This document shows, piece after piece, positions 17,596-27,531 of a DNA stretch of 64,000 nucleotides. The stretch lies in contig JAPYPR010000006.1 of NCBI GenBank assembly GCA_029937545.1, forward strand, positions 1-64,000. The letters are read 5' to 3'. Position 1 is the first letter of the stretch. Each line of letters begins with the position of its first letter. The DNA is from Erythrobacter sp. (GTDB lineage: Bacteria; Pseudomonadota; Alphaproteobacteria; Sphingomonadales; Sphingomonadaceae). The position numbers were made by a program, and so were the translations under genes. Under the pieces are notes generated by a model. The model had not been told where the DNA came from and made no database searches. It saw only the letters and a program-made list of their open reading frames with translations.

Positions 17596-19064
17596 TCTGC
17601 GGCCTCCACCGGCAAGGTAAGCTGCTGCTGCCGGTCCTCGCGCAGCGCAAGGTCGGTCAGCGAGGTCGGATAATCGCCGGTGAAGCAAGCATCGCAGAAC
17701 TGCGGGCAGGAAGAATTGCGCGGCTTCTCGCCAACGGCGCGATAGAGCCCGTCGATCGACACGAAGGCCAGGCTGTCCGCCTTGATGAATTCGCGCATCG
17801 GCTCGACATCCATCCGCGCGGCGAGCAGCTTGCTGCGTTCGGGCGTATCGACGCCGTAGAAGCAGCTATGCGCCGTCGGCGGGCTGGCGACGCGGAAATG
17901 CACTTCGATCGCGCCTGCATCGCGCATCATCTCGACGATCTGCATCGAGGTCGTCCCGCGCACGATACTGTCATCGATCAGCACGATCCGTTTGCCCTCG
18001 ACCAGCGCGCGGTTGGCATTGTGCTTGCGCTTGACGCCTGCGTGGCGCGCCCCGTCGCTGGGCTGGATGAAGGTGCGCCCGACATAGTGCGAGCGGATGA
18101 TGCCGAACTCGAAGGGAATGCCCGATTCCTGCGCATAGCCGATGGCGGCGGGCACACCGCTGTCGGGCACCGGGATGACGAGATCGGCCTCTATCGGCTT
18201 TTCGCGCGCTAGTTCCGCCCCGATCGCCTTGCGCGCCTCGTAGATGCTGCGCCCGTCGAATACCGAATCCGGGCGGCTGAAATAGACGTGCTCGAAGATG
18301 CAGGGGCGCGGGGCGTGATTGCCGAACGGATGGAGCGAATCGACATTGCCGTCGAAGTCGACCTTGATTACCTCGCCCGGCTCAACCTGGCGGACGAACT
18401 CCGCGCCGACGACATCGAAGGCCACAGTTTCGGAGGCGAAGACGGTCGCATCGCCGATCCGTCCCATCTGCAGCGGGCGGATGCCGAGCGGATCACGGCA
18501 GGCTATCATGCCTTCGGGGGTCATCACGATCAGCGCATAGGCACCCTCGAGCAGGCGCAGCGCGTCGATCAGCCGGTCCATGATCGTGGGATAGCGGCTG
18601 GTCGCGACCAAGTGGATGATGACTTCGGTGTCGCTGGTCGACTGGAATATCGAGCCGCGCCGCACGAGATCGTCGCGCAGCATGCCGGCGTTCGAGATAT
18701 TGCCGTTATGCGCCACGGCGAACCCGCCGCTGGCAAGGTCGGCGTAGAGCGGCTGGATGTTGCGCAGGCCCGATCCGCCGGTTGTGGAATAGCGCACATG
18801 GCCTGCCGCCATCGTGCCGGGCAGCTCGGCGATCGCTTCCTGGCTGGAGAAATTCTCCGCCACATGGCCGATGCCGCGCCGGGTGAAGAATTCCGCACCG
18901 TCGAAACTGGTAATGCCAGCGGCTTCCTGCCCGCGATGTTGCAGGGCGTGGAGGCCCAGCGCGGTTGCGGCGGCAGCATCGGTCGCGTTGATCGCGCCGA
19001 AAACGCCGCACTCTTCGCGCAGCTTGTCGCCATCCTCGTCATGAAACGGGTGGGTAAGGTTCAT
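17592..19064 (-). CDS. purF: Amidophosphoribosyltransferase
   Basis: 490 aa, first step of de novo purine synthesis (glutamine plus PRPP to phosphoribosylamine). The catalytic Cys of the N-terminal glutaminase is at about residue 19 in EECGVFG, so an 18-residue propeptide must be removed, as in Bacillus-type PurF. The PRPP-binding motif is in VLIDDSIVRGTTS. Cysteines at SCFYGVD and SSCPQFCDACFTG match the 4Fe-4S cluster ligands of that class. It is divergent from lolC over about 190 bp and overlaps the downstream dehydrogenase by ATGA. Confidence 0.97.
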   Translation of the reverse strand: MNLTHPFHDEDGDKLREECGVFGAINATDAAAATALGLHALQHRGQEAAGITSFDGAEFFTRRGIGHVAENFSSQEAIAELPGTMAAGHVRYSTTGGSGLRNIQPLYADLASGGFAVAHNGNISNAGMLRDDLVRRGSIFQSTSDTEVIIHLVATSRYPTIMDRLIDALRLLEGAYALIVMTPEGMIACRDPLGIRPLQMGRIGDATVFASETVAFDVVGAEFVRQVEPGEVIKVDFDGNVDSLHPFGNHAPRPCIFEHVYFSRPDSVFDGRSIYEARKAIGAELAREKPIEADLVIPVPDSGVPAAIGYAQESGIPFEFGIIRSHYVGRTFIQPSDGARHAGVKRKHNANRALVEGKRIVLIDDSIVRGTTSMQIVEMMRDAGAIEVHFRVASPPTAHSCFYGVDTPERSKLLAARMDVEPMREFIKADSLAFVSIDGLYRAVGEKPRNSSCPQFCDACFTGDYPTSLTDLALREDRQQQLTLPVEAAE

Positions 19065-19255
19065 CGGGGGCCTGTCCGCGCCAGCAATCGGGATGCGCGA
19101 CCCAATGGCGATGTTACGGCGCGATTACAAGGCCGGTGCGATGAGCGCCGATGGAATGCGCCGGGGCTGTGGCACGATTTCATTGCACAGACAGCTTCGC
19201 CTGCCTAAACGCCTCTCCACCACTCGCGAACACCCTGCGACAGATAAGGGCCGGT

Positions 19256-20497
19256 CTGATCCTCTCTCCTTTCGAATGGACGATTGCCAAGCGTTACCTG
19301 CTACCCGGCAGGAGCGAGGCCTTCATCGCGCTGGTCGCGGGCATCTCCATCACCGTGGTGATGCTCTCGGTGGCCATGCTGGTCATCGTGATGAGCGTAA
19401 TGAACGGGTTTCGCGCCGAATTGCTCGACAAGATCGTGGGGCTGAACGGCCATGCGATCGTGCAGGCCTATGGCGGCAAGATGGAGGACTGGGAGAACAT
19501 CCTCCAGAACGTGCAGGAGACGCCGGGCGTGGTCGATGCCAGCCCGCTGATCGAACAACCGCTGCTGACGAGCTTCAACGGCCGCGTCGAGGCAATCCTG
19601 GTGCGCGGCAATACGACAGAAGACATCACCGACCTCGGCGACAAGGTGGTCAGCGGCAACATCGCCCGGCTGGAACCGGGGGCGAGCCGCGTGGCTATCG
19701 GCGTAAGGCTGGCCGAAAACATAGGCGCGCGCGTCGGCGACACGATTACGATCATCAATCCACAGGGACGCTCTACCCCGTTTGGCACGGTACCGCGCCA
19801 GATCGGCTACGAAGTCGCAGCGATATTCGAAGTCGGCGTCTACGACTATGACGGCGCCTTCGTGGTGATGCCGATGGAAGATGCGCAGACACTACTGCTG
19901 CTCGGCGATACGGTGAGCATGATCGAAGTAACCGTCGAGGACCCGGACGAGGTCGGAGAAATCCTCGAGCCTGTCCAGCGCGCGGTGCAGGGCAGAGCGG
20001 TGGTGGCCGACTGGAAGACGATTAACTCGACCCTGTTCGAAGCTTTGCAGGTCGAACGCGTGGCAATGGCATTCGCCTTGAGTTTCATGGTGTTGGTGGC
20101 GGCGTTCAATATTCTTTCGAGCCTCGTTATGCTCGTACGGGCCAAAACGCGCGACATCGCGATCATGCGAACCATGGGCGCAACACGGCGAAGCCTGATG
20201 AAAATCTTCGTGACGACTGGCTTTACGGTCGGAGCAATCGGCACTGTCGCCGGCCTGATCTTCGGTTTCATCGTCCTCACCTTCCGCCAGCAGATCACCA
20301 CGGCGATCGGCTGGGCGACCGGCGTCGAGCTGTGGGACCCGCAAGTGCGCTTCCTGACCACGCTCCCGTCCAAGACCGATCCGGTCGAAGTCGCGATGAT
20401 CGTCGGCCTGGCGCTGGTGCTCAGTTTCCTTGCCACGCTTTACCCGGCATGGAAGGCGGCAAGCACCGATCCGGTGCAGGTGCTGCGCTATGAGTAG
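19256..20497 (+). CDS. lolC: Lipoprotein-releasing ABC transporter permease, LolC/LolE family
   Basis: 413 aa from the chosen start. The N-terminus ([18 protein letters not shown], then a first transmembrane segment with [20 protein letters not shown]), a large periplasmic domain and three C-terminal transmembrane segments define the LolC/E permease that extracts lipoproteins from the inner membrane for transfer to LolA. The family-like N-terminus begins at CTG 19256, preceded by AAGGG at 5-base spacing. There is no ATG, GTG or TTG at this point, and the nearest upstream ATG (19151) would add 35 residues with no family resemblance. It overlaps lolD by 8 bp. One permease gene suggests a homodimeric (LolF-like) transporter. 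Confidence 0.92.
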   Translation: MILSPFEWTIAKRYLLPGRSEAFIALVAGISITVVMLSVAMLVIVMSVMNGFRAELLDKIVGLNGHAIVQAYGGKMEDWENILQNVQETPGVVDASPLIEQPLLTSFNGRVEAILVRGNTTEDITDLGDKVVSGNIARLEPGASRVAIGVRLAENIGARVGDTITIINPQGRSTPFGTVPRQIGYEVAAIFEVGVYDYDGAFVVMPMEDAQTLLLLGDTVSMIEVTVEDPDEVGEILEPVQRAVQGRAVVADWKTINSTLFEALQVERVAMAFALSFMVLVAAFNILSSLVMLVRAKTRDIAIMRTMGATRRSLMKIFVTTGFTVGAIGTVAGLIFGFIVLTFRQQITTAIGWATGVELWDPQVRFLTTLPSKTDPVEVAMIVGLALVLSFLATLYPAWKAASTDPVQVLRYE

Positions 20498-21176
20498 TCC
20501 CGGCGTGCAACCGGTGGTCGAACTGAAGGGCCTTACGCGGAGCTTCGAGCAGGGCGGCGTGCGGATAGACGTCCTGCGCGGAGTCGATCTGACCGTCCGC
20601 CCCGGAGAGATCGTCGCTCTGCTCGGCCCGTCCGGCTCAGGCAAATCCACGCTGCTCCAGGCGGTCGGTCTGCTGGAAGGCGGGTTCGGAGGCGAAATCG
20701 TCATTGCGGGCCATTCGGCGGAAAAATCCGACCCGCATGCTCGCACGATACTACGGCGCGAGCATCTCGGCTTCGTCTACCAGTTCCACCATCTGCTGCC
20801 CGATTTCGACGCGGTCGAGAACGTGGTCCTGCCGCAACTCGTCGCAGGCACGCCTCGCGGCGATGCCGAAGCAAGGGCCCGTCAGTTGCTGTCGGCGCTC
20901 GGGCTCGAGCACCGGCTCGACCACCGGCCGAGCCAGCTTTCCGGCGGCGAGCAGCAGCGTGTTGCGGTCGCACGCGGGCTCGCCAATCGCCCTGCGCTGG
21001 TCCTCGCCGACGAGCCGACCGGCAATCTTGACGAGGCTACCAGCGACCGCGTGCTCGGCGAATTCCTTGCTCTCGTCCGGGGCGAGGGCAGCGCCGCACT
21101 GATCGCCACGCATAACGAGCGCCTCGCGGCACGGATGGATCGTGTGGTGCGGCTGCACGAAGGCTTGCTGGAATAG
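20490..21176 (+). CDS. lolD: Lipoprotein-releasing ABC transporter ATP-binding protein
   Basis: 228 aa. Walker [10 protein letters not shown] near residue 46, Q-loop [10 protein letters not shown], signature [15 protein letters not shown], Walker [13 protein letters not shown] and the H-loop in ATHNERL are all present. It powers LolC-type permeases in lipoprotein release. The ATG overlaps the lolC stop codon by 8 bases, so the pair is translationally coupled. Confidence 0.95.
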   Translation: MSSPGVQPVVELKGLTRSFEQGGVRIDVLRGVDLTVRPGEIVALLGPSGSGKSTLLQAVGLLEGGFGGEIVIAGHSAEKSDPHARTILRREHLGFVYQFHHLLPDFDAVENVVLPQLVAGTPRGDAEARARQLLSALGLEHRLDHRPSQLSGGEQQRVAVARGLANRPALVLADEPTGNLDEATSDRVLGEFLALVRGEGSAALIATHNERLAARMDRVVRLHEGLLE

Positions 21177-21225
21177 GAAACGCAGCGCGGTTTCATCCGT
21201 TGGGCGGGCAAAGGAGATTACCAGT

Positions 21226-21504
21226 ATGACCGATCACCCCAGCACCTACCGCGCCGAAGACACCCACCGCCCGGGCATCCAGTGGAACGACCGCGCCAGC
21301 CTGCACCGCGTGGGCGATGGCGACGGCGTGCTCGATGGTGCCAAGGGCCTGCGGCAGGGCACCTTCGCCGACCTCATCCGCCACATCATGCTGATGAGCC
21401 CAGACGAGCGCGGCGAATATTACATCGAGAAACTGGGCGACCGCGAATATCACGCCGAGGAGATCGCCACGCTGGCAGCGCGCGACGACTTTCCGCGGAG
21501 CTGA
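21226..21504 (+). CDS. Conserved small protein of unknown function
   Basis: 92 aa, soluble and acidic, not assigned to a known family. The sequence contains a GIQWNDRASLHRVGDGDG segment and an amphipathic helix around FADLIRHIMLMSPDERGEYY. An AAGGAG ribosome site at 21211-21216 precedes the ATG. It sits between lolD and the peroxidase gene with short gaps, so it is probably in the same transcript. Codon use looks like that of its neighbours, which supports a real gene. Confidence 0.7.
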   Translation: MTDHPSTYRAEDTHRPGIQWNDRASLHRVGDGDGVLDGAKGLRQGTFADLIRHIMLMSPDERGEYYIEKLGDREYHAEEIATLAARDDFPRS

Positions 21505-21515
21505 GGGATCATCGA

Positions 21516-21995
21516 ATGACCACGATCGCCGATTTCACCGTTACGACCAACAAGGGCGAGGCGCTCGATCTTGAGCGGAAGCTCGGCAAGGTCCTGCTGG
21601 TGGTGAACACCGCCAGCAAATGCGGGTTCACACCACAATACGACGGGCTGGAGGAGCTCTACCAACGCTACGGCGACCAAGGCTTCGAAGTGCTGGCCTT
21701 TCCGTGCAATCAGTTCGGTAAGCAGGAGCCGGGCGATGCCGACGAGATCGAGCAGTTCTGCAAGGTCAATTTCGGCCTCACCTTTCCGTTGATGGCCAAG
21801 GTGGACGTGAACGGTGATGACACGAGCCCGCTGTTCGACTGGATGAAGGCAGAGGCGCCCGGCCTGATGGGCTCGAAGACGATCAAGTGGAACTTCACCA
21901 AGTTCCTGATCGACCGCGAAGGTAATGTCGTGAAGCGTTACGGCCCGGCCGATGCGCCGAAGGGCATTGCGAAGGATATCGAAAAGCTGCTGTAA
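21516..21995 (+). CDS. Glutathione peroxidase (cysteine type)
   Basis: 159 aa. The catalytic tetrad region NTASKCGFTPQY has Cys (residue 36) where selenoenzymes have Sec. FPCNQFG and KWNFTKFLI complete the family signature. It reduces hydroperoxides in the cytosol; bacterial Cys-type members often use thioredoxin rather than glutathione. It starts 11 bases after the small upstream protein and is probably in the lolCD transcript. Confidence 0.93.
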   Translation: MTTIADFTVTTNKGEALDLERKLGKVLLVVNTASKCGFTPQYDGLEELYQRYGDQGFEVLAFPCNQFGKQEPGDADEIEQFCKVNFGLTFPLMAKVDVNGDDTSPLFDWMKAEAPGLMGSKTIKWNFTKFLIDREGNVVKRYGPADAPKGIAKDIEKLL

Positions 21996-22026
21996 CCAGA
22001 CGCTGTCGCCGCACGAAAGTCGCATC

Positions 22027-22347
22027 ATGCTTGCCGATATCAACCAGTGGTTTCTCGCCCTCGGTGCCGAATATGGCGTCAATCCCTACATCTTCGGCGG
22101 GATTTACGTCGGGGCGATTCCCTTCTTCCTGCTCTCGATCGGCTGGCTGGTGAAGCGCGCCCGGGCGGGCAGGTCGACTGCGCTGCCGACCATGCTGGCG
22201 GGGTTCTTTTTCGTGTCCGCGTATCTCTATCTGGCGATTGCGGGACGCAACATTCCGCTGTGGGTCTGGATCTTTTTGGCCGCGCTGGTGATCTATGGCG
22301 CGTTCTCGACGATCCGCGACACGCGCAAGAAAATCCGGGAAGGCTGA
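22027..22347 (+). CDS. Small integral membrane protein
   Basis: 106 aa with three predicted transmembrane helices: about residues 21-42 (YIFGGIYVGAIPFFLLSIGW), 51-70 and 78-95. A basic KRARAGR loop and a basic C-terminus (DTRKKIREG) give the topology. No family recognised; function unknown. It lies 31 bp after the peroxidase gene. Confidence 0.65.
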   Translation: MLADINQWFLALGAEYGVNPYIFGGIYVGAIPFFLLSIGWLVKRARAGRSTALPTMLAGFFFVSAYLYLAIAGRNIPLWVWIFLAALVIYGAFSTIRDTRKKIREG

Positions 22348-22370
22348 TTTCTCCACGCACTGTGGAGAAA
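22348..22370. promoter_or_regulatory. Perfect 9-bp hairpin/dyad upstream of dnaE
   Basis: TTTCTCCAC at 22348-22356 pairs exactly with GTGGAGAAA at 22362-22370 around the loop GCACT. It begins immediately after the stop codon of the small membrane protein and lies 50 bases before the dnaE start. It has T and A ends on both strands, but no T run follows it. It may be a terminator for the upstream transcript or an operator for dnaE. Confidence 0.5.
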
Positions 22371-22420
22371 CAGCGCTGCCGGAGCCTTCCGAATCCACGC
22401 AAAAGGCTTACTTTGCTCGC

Positions 22421-25400
22421 ATGAGCTACAAGCCTTTCGTCCCCTTGCGCGTGCTGTCTGCCTATACGATGCTCGAAGGGGCGATCGATCCCAAGGCGAT
22501 GGCCAAGCTGGCGAAAGAGCGCGGCTTCCCTGCGATCGCGATTGCGGACCGCAATGGCCTCTATGGCGCGGTGATGTTCGCGAATGCGTGCAAGGCTGAA
22601 GGCATCCAGCCGATCATCGGAACGTTGCTGGGCGTCGCGCGCGATGCAGAGGGCAAGCGGGTCGACTACCTGCCGCTCTATGCGCAGGACGAGGCTGGCT
22701 ACGATAATCTCTGCCATCTGGTCTCCAAGGCGCATCTGGAGCGCCCGCTGGAGTTCGAGCCGCATGTCGCGATGGCAGACCTCGAAGGACATACCGACGG
22801 ATTGCTGGCGCTGACCGGCGCGAGCGAGGGCGCAGTGACGAGGTTGCTCGCGGAGGGGCAGCAAAGCCATGCCGAAGCTGCGCTGGACCGGCTGCAGGCG
22901 CTGTTTCCGGACCGCGTCTATATCGAGCTTGCACGGCGCGGAAACGAGGTGGAACAGCGCGCCGAGGAGGCTCTGGTCGATCTCGCTTATGCGCGTGACC
23001 TGCCCCTTATCGCCACCAATCCCGCGAACTACGCCGAACCGCATATGCACAAGGCGCATGACGCCATGCTGTGCATTGCCGGTTCCACCCATGTCGATGC
23101 GGAGGAGCGCGCGCGCTCCAATCCGGAAAGCTACGTCAAAACCTACCATATGATGGACGAGGCGTTCGCCGACCTGCCCGAGGCGGTCGAGAATACGATC
23201 GTCCTTGCGCAGCGGTGCGCCTACGCACCGCCCTATCGCGACCCGATCCTGCCCAGTCTGGCGGGAGATCTGGAGGGCGAAGCGCGGGCGTTGGAAGAGG
23301 ATGCGCGCCAGGGTCTCGAAGCCCGGCTCGAGCCTTATGGCGAAATGTCGGAAGATGACCGCAAGGTTTATTTCGACCGTCTGAGATTCGAAGTCGACAT
23401 CATCAACCAGATGGGTTTTCCCGGCTACTTCCTGATCGTTGCCGACTTCATCAAATGGGCCAAGGAGCAGGACATTCCCGTGGGACCGGGCCGTGGCTCG
23501 GGCGCGGGCAGCCTCGTCGCCTGGGCGCTGACGATCACCGATCTCGATCCGATCCAGCTGGGCCTGCTGTTCGAGCGCTTCCTCAATCCCGAACGCGTGT
23601 CGATGCCCGACTTCGACATCGACTTCTGCGAAACGCGCCGCGGCGAGGTGATCCGCTACGTCCAGCAGAAATACGGCCACGATCACGTCGCGCAGATCAT
23701 CACCTTCGGTAAGCTGAAGGCCCGCGCCGTGCTGCGCGATACGGGCCGCATTTTGCAGATGAGCTACGGCCACGTCGATCGGCTGTGCAAGATGGTGCCG
23801 AACCATCCGACCGACCCCTGGACGCTGCCGCGCGCGTTGAACGGTGCTGCGGACTTCAAGCGCGAATACGACAACGACAACGAGGTGAAGCGCCTCGTCG
23901 ACCTCGCGATGCAGCTGGAAGGCTTCCCCCGCAACTCTTCGACCCACGCGGCGGGCGTCGTGATCGGCGACCGGCCGCTGGCGCAGCTCGTCCCGCTCTA
24001 CCGCGATCCGCGCTCGGACATGCCTGTGACGCAGTACGACATGAAGAATGTCGAAAGCTCCGGCCTCGTGAAATTCGACTTCCTCGGTCTCAAGACGCTT
24101 TCGGTCCTCAAGAAGGCGGTCGACCTGCTCAAGCGGCGCGAGATCGACATCGACCTCTCGACGCTCCCGCTGGACGATCCAAAAGTCTACGAACTGATGA
24201 AGGCGGGCAACACGGTCGGCGTGTTCCAGCTTGAATCGGAAGGTATGCGCCGTACGCTGACCGCCGTGAAGCCGACCAATTTCGGCGACATTATCGCGCT
24301 CGTTTCGCTCTACCGCCCGGGGCCGATGGACAACATCCCGCTATTCGGCAAGCGCAAGGCGGGCGAGGTGGCGATCGAATATCCGCACGCCAAGCTCGAG
24401 GGAATCCTCGCCGAGACATACGGCATCTTCGTTTATCAGGAACAGGTCATGCAGGCCGCGCAGATCCTTGCCGGCTATTCGCTCGGCGATGCCGACCTGC
24501 TGCGCCGTGCGATGGGCAAGAAGGTCCAGGCCGAGATGGACGCACAGCGCGAGCGGTTCGTCGAGGGCTGCAAGGAAGTTTCCGGCATCGAAAAACCCGA
24601 GGCGAATGCGCTGTTCGACTTGATCGACAAGTTCGCCGGCTACGGCTTCAACAAATCCCACGCCGCGGCCTATGCGCTGCTCGCCTATCAGACCGCCTGG
24701 CTCAAGGCGCATTACCCGGAAGAGTTCTTCGCCGCTTCCATGTGCTTCGACATGCATCAGTCGGAAAAACTGGCGGTCTTCGTCGACGACGCTCGGCGTA
24801 GCGGAATCAAGGTACTGCCGCCCGCGCTGAACCATTCCGAAGCAGAGTATAGCGTCGAACAGACCGACGATGGCTATGCCGTGCGCTATGCGCTGGCGGG
24901 CATTCGCAATGTCGGCGAACGCGCGATGGAGGCGATTGTCCATGAGCGGGAAGTAAGCGGGAAATTCGAGAGCTTGCAGGACCTGTTCGAGCGGCTGCCA
25001 AAAGGCTCGATGAATTCGCGTCAGCTGGAGGCGTTGATCTCAGCCGGCGCGCTCGACGAATTCGAGACCAACCGGGCGAAGCTGTTCGCCAACGCCGACA
25101 TGCTGCTGGCTATCGCAGACGCTGCCGAGCGCGAGCGGTCGAGCGGGCAGGCGGCGCTGTTCGGCGGCGACAATGCGGCAAGCGAAGACACGCTCCGCCT
25201 CAAGGATGCCGATCCCTGGCCGCGCGCGGAGCAAATGGCGCGGGAGAAGGAGAACTTCGGCTTCTACTTTGCCGAGCACCCGGTCGAAGCCTGGCGCACC
25301 GTGGCGAGCGCGCAGGGTGCGCGCAGCTACGCCTCGCTGATGGCCAGCGGCGCCCCTACCGGCGGGCGGGCGGGCGCGGTGATGGCGGCCATGGTGGAGA

Positions 25401-25897
25401 AGGCGAGCAAGGGCACCACCAAGCGTGGCAAGCCCTTTATCCGCGCCGATTTCTCGGACAGCTCCGGCCAGTTCAGTGCCGCCTGTTTCGAAGAGGGGAT
25501 GGTCGACCGTTTCCTCGAATGGGCCGATAACCAGACCTGCGTGAAGCTAGACGTCGAGCTCGACAGTCCGAGCCCCGACGAACCGCCGCGGATCACCGTG
25601 CGCGGCGCCGTGCCACTCGATGCAGTGAAGGGCAGCATGGCGATGCTCCTCACCCTCGAAGTCGCGAGCGTAGATGCATTGGCGGAACTTGCCATCGCGC
25701 TTCAAACTGCCGGGCAAGGCGGGGACGAGGTCATTGCCACTCTGCATACCGGCGATGCCGATCCGCCGGTGATGCATCTGGGCCGTACTTTTTCTATCGA
25801 TGGCGAGCTTGCTGAACGCTTGGCAAGCGTGCCCGGACTTGCCAAGGTGCAACTGACCGCGCGACGGGGGAAGGCAAACTTGCGCCTCGTCGCCTGA
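22421..25897 (+). CDS. dnaE: DNA polymerase III subunit alpha
   Basis: 1158 aa, the replicative polymerase (DnaE1 class size). An N-terminal PHP domain (about 1-280), then the polymerase core with GPGRGSGAGSLVAW near residue 355 and the catalytic aspartates in PDFDIDF near 396-402. The C-terminal part carries the helix-hairpin-helix and OB-fold regions. The PHP opening reads PLRVLSAYTMLEG: the His residues of the usual HLRVHSxYS motif are replaced, so PHP nuclease activity is probably lost, as in many proteobacterial DnaE proteins. ATG 22421 fits the family N-terminus, although the frame is open upstream. Confidence 0.97.
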   Translation: MSYKPFVPLRVLSAYTMLEGAIDPKAMAKLAKERGFPAIAIADRNGLYGAVMFANACKAEGIQPIIGTLLGVARDAEGKRVDYLPLYAQDEAGYDNLCHLVSKAHLERPLEFEPHVAMADLEGHTDGLLALTGASEGAVTRLLAEGQQSHAEAALDRLQALFPDRVYIELARRGNEVEQRAEEALVDLAYARDLPLIATNPANYAEPHMHKAHDAMLCIAGSTHVDAEERARSNPESYVKTYHMMDEAFADLPEAVENTIVLAQRCAYAPPYRDPILPSLAGDLEGEARALEEDARQGLEARLEPYGEMSEDDRKVYFDRLRFEVDIINQMGFPGYFLIVADFIKWAKEQDIPVGPGRGSGAGSLVAWALTITDLDPIQLGLLFERFLNPERVSMPDFDIDFCETRRGEVIRYVQQKYGHDHVAQIITFGKLKARAVLRDTGRILQMSYGHVDRLCKMVPNHPTDPWTLPRALNGAADFKREYDNDNEVKRLVDLAMQLEGFPRNSSTHAAGVVIGDRPLAQLVPLYRDPRSDMPVTQYDMKNVESSGLVKFDFLGLKTLSVLKKAVDLLKRREIDIDLSTLPLDDPKVYELMKAGNTVGVFQLESEGMRRTLTAVKPTNFGDIIALVSLYRPGPMDNIPLFGKRKAGEVAIEYPHAKLEGILAETYGIFVYQEQVMQAAQILAGYSLGDADLLRRAMGKKVQAEMDAQRERFVEGCKEVSGIEKPEANALFDLIDKFAGYGFNKSHAAAYALLAYQTAWLKAHYPEEFFAASMCFDMHQSEKLAVFVDDARRSGIKVLPPALNHSEAEYSVEQTDDGYAVRYALAGIRNVGERAMEAIVHEREVSGKFESLQDLFERLPKGSMNSRQLEALISAGALDEFETNRAKLFANADMLLAIADAAERERSSGQAALFGGDNAASEDTLRLKDADPWPRAEQMAREKENFGFYFAEHPVEAWRTVASAQGARSYASLMASGAPTGGRAGAVMAAMVEKASKGTTKRGKPFIRADFSDSSGQFSAACFEEGMVDRFLEWADNQTCVKLDVELDSPSPDEPPRITVRGAVPLDAVKGSMAMLLTLEVASVDALAELAIALQTAGQGGDEVIATLHTGDADPPVMHLGRTFSIDGELAERLASVPGLAKVQLTARRGKANLRLVA

Positions 25898-25919
25898 TAT
25901 ACCGGCGAGAGGAGAGTAT

Positions 25920-27524
25920 ATGTCGTCAGGCGCGATGCAGGATTGGACCATGCGGATTTCGCATGTGATCGACCATGCTGCGAGAGAAGCTTCCAATCGC
26001 GAGATCGTGACCCGCTGGGCCGATGGCAGCGAGACCCGCACCGACTGGGCGGGCATCCACCGCGACGCGCGCAAGATGGCGCAGGCACTGCAGGCGCTCG
26101 GCCTGAAGCCGGGGGACAAGGTCGCGAGCCTCGCGATGAACCATTCGCGCCACCTCGTCAGCTGGTTCGGGGTCGCGGGGATGGGCGGCGTGCTTCACAC
26201 CTGCAATCCGCGCCTGTTCGAGGAGCAGCTGGAATACATCGTCGGCCACGCCGAGGATAAGGTGATGCTCTACGATGCAGCCTTCCAGCCGATCGTCGAC
26301 AAGATGCGCGACAAGTGGCCGACTGTCGAACACTATATCTGCTTCGATCCGCCCGCGGGCAGCGATGCCACGGCTTTCGAAGACTGGATCGGCGAGCAGG
26401 ATGGCGAGTTCGAGTGGGTCGCGGGCGACGAGCGCGATCCCTGCATGATCTGCTACACCAGCGGCACCACCGGCAATCCCAAGGGGGTGCAGTACGAGCA
26501 TCGCTCCACCGTGCTCCACGCACTCGCCGGTTTGCAGCCGAGCACGTTCAATTTAAGCGCGTCCTCGGTCATGCTGCCGATCGTGCCGATGTTCCATGCG
26601 GCCAGCTGGGGCCTGCCCTATGCCGGCGCGATGGCGGGGATCAAGTTCGTGTTCAGCGCAGTCAACGATCCCGCGGTACTCGACGAGATGATGAAGAAGG
26701 AAGACGTGACGGACAGCGCCGGCGTGCCGACCGTCTGGTTGGCGCATTTCCAGTATTGCGACGCGCAGGGAATCGACCTGCCCAAGCTGCGCGCGGCGAC
26801 TATCGGTGGCTCCGCAGCGCCGCGATTCATGATCGAGCGACTGATGAAGAACGGCACCCGCGTCCAGCACGCCTGGGGCATGACGGAAACCTCGCCGATC
26901 GGCACGGTCGGCGGCCCGACGGCGGATTGGGACGAGATGACTTTCGAGCAAAAGGTCGAGAAGACGATGAAGCAGGGCCGCCCCATTTTCGGTGTTGAGC
27001 TGCGCACGGTCGATCTCGACGATCGCACGAAGGTGCTGCCGCGCGATGGCGAAGCCTCGGGCGCGCTACAGATCCGCGGACCGTGGGTGGTGAAGCGCTA
27101 TTTCAAGACCGAAGAAGACGCCCTCACCGCAGATGGCTGGTTCGACACCGGCGACGTCGCGATCCTGCATCCGGATGGCACGATGCAGATCACCGACCGC
27201 ACGAAGGACGTCATCAAGTCGGGTGGTGAGTGGATCAGCTCGGTCGAGCTCGAGAATGCGGCCGTCGGCCACCCCGCCGTTGCCGAGGCGGCTTGCGTGG
27301 GCATCTTCCACCCCAAGTGGGACGAGCGCCCGGTACTGTTCGTGGTGAAGAAAGAAGGTAAGGACTGCACGGCGGAAGAGGTCGTAAACTTCCTCTCCGA
27401 CAAGGTCGCCAAGTGGTGGCTGCCGGATGCGGTCGAATTCGTCGACAACATCCCGCACACCGCCACCGGGAAGATCAGCAAGAAGGACCTGCGCGATCGG
27501 TTCCGCGACTATACGTTCGCCTGA
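25920..27524 (+). CDS. AMP-forming acyl-CoA ligase (medium/long-chain fatty acid type)
   Basis: 534 aa, adenylate-forming enzyme. The P-loop is [11 protein letters not shown], followed by MTETSPIG (A5), GWFDTGDVA (A7), the [14 protein letters not shown] hinge region and the C-terminal catalytic Lys in [12 protein letters not shown]. It activates a fatty acid as acyl-AMP and then acyl-CoA for beta-oxidation or lipid synthesis. Resemblance is to the AlkK-like medium-chain group. A GAGAGGAGAG ribosome region precedes the ATG, 22 bp after dnaE. The acetyltransferase gene follows after 7 bases. Confidence 0.92.
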   Translation: MSSGAMQDWTMRISHVIDHAAREASNREIVTRWADGSETRTDWAGIHRDARKMAQALQALGLKPGDKVASLAMNHSRHLVSWFGVAGMGGVLHTCNPRLFEEQLEYIVGHAEDKVMLYDAAFQPIVDKMRDKWPTVEHYICFDPPAGSDATAFEDWIGEQDGEFEWVAGDERDPCMICYTSGTTGNPKGVQYEHRSTVLHALAGLQPSTFNLSASSVMLPIVPMFHAASWGLPYAGAMAGIKFVFSAVNDPAVLDEMMKKEDVTDSAGVPTVWLAHFQYCDAQGIDLPKLRAATIGGSAAPRFMIERLMKNGTRVQHAWGMTETSPIGTVGGPTADWDEMTFEQKVEKTMKQGRPIFGVELRTVDLDDRTKVLPRDGEASGALQIRGPWVVKRYFKTEEDALTADGWFDTGDVAILHPDGTMQITDRTKDVIKSGGEWISSVELENAAVGHPAVAEAACVGIFHPKWDERPVLFVVKKEGKDCTAEEVVNFLSDKVAKWWLPDAVEFVDNIPHTATGKISKKDLRDRFRDYTFA

Positions 27525-27531
27525 CGCGGCC

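Noticed and set aside
22079-23947. 622-codon antisense frame opposite dnaE
   Set aside because: Shadow of dnaE with biased composition and no recognisable domain.
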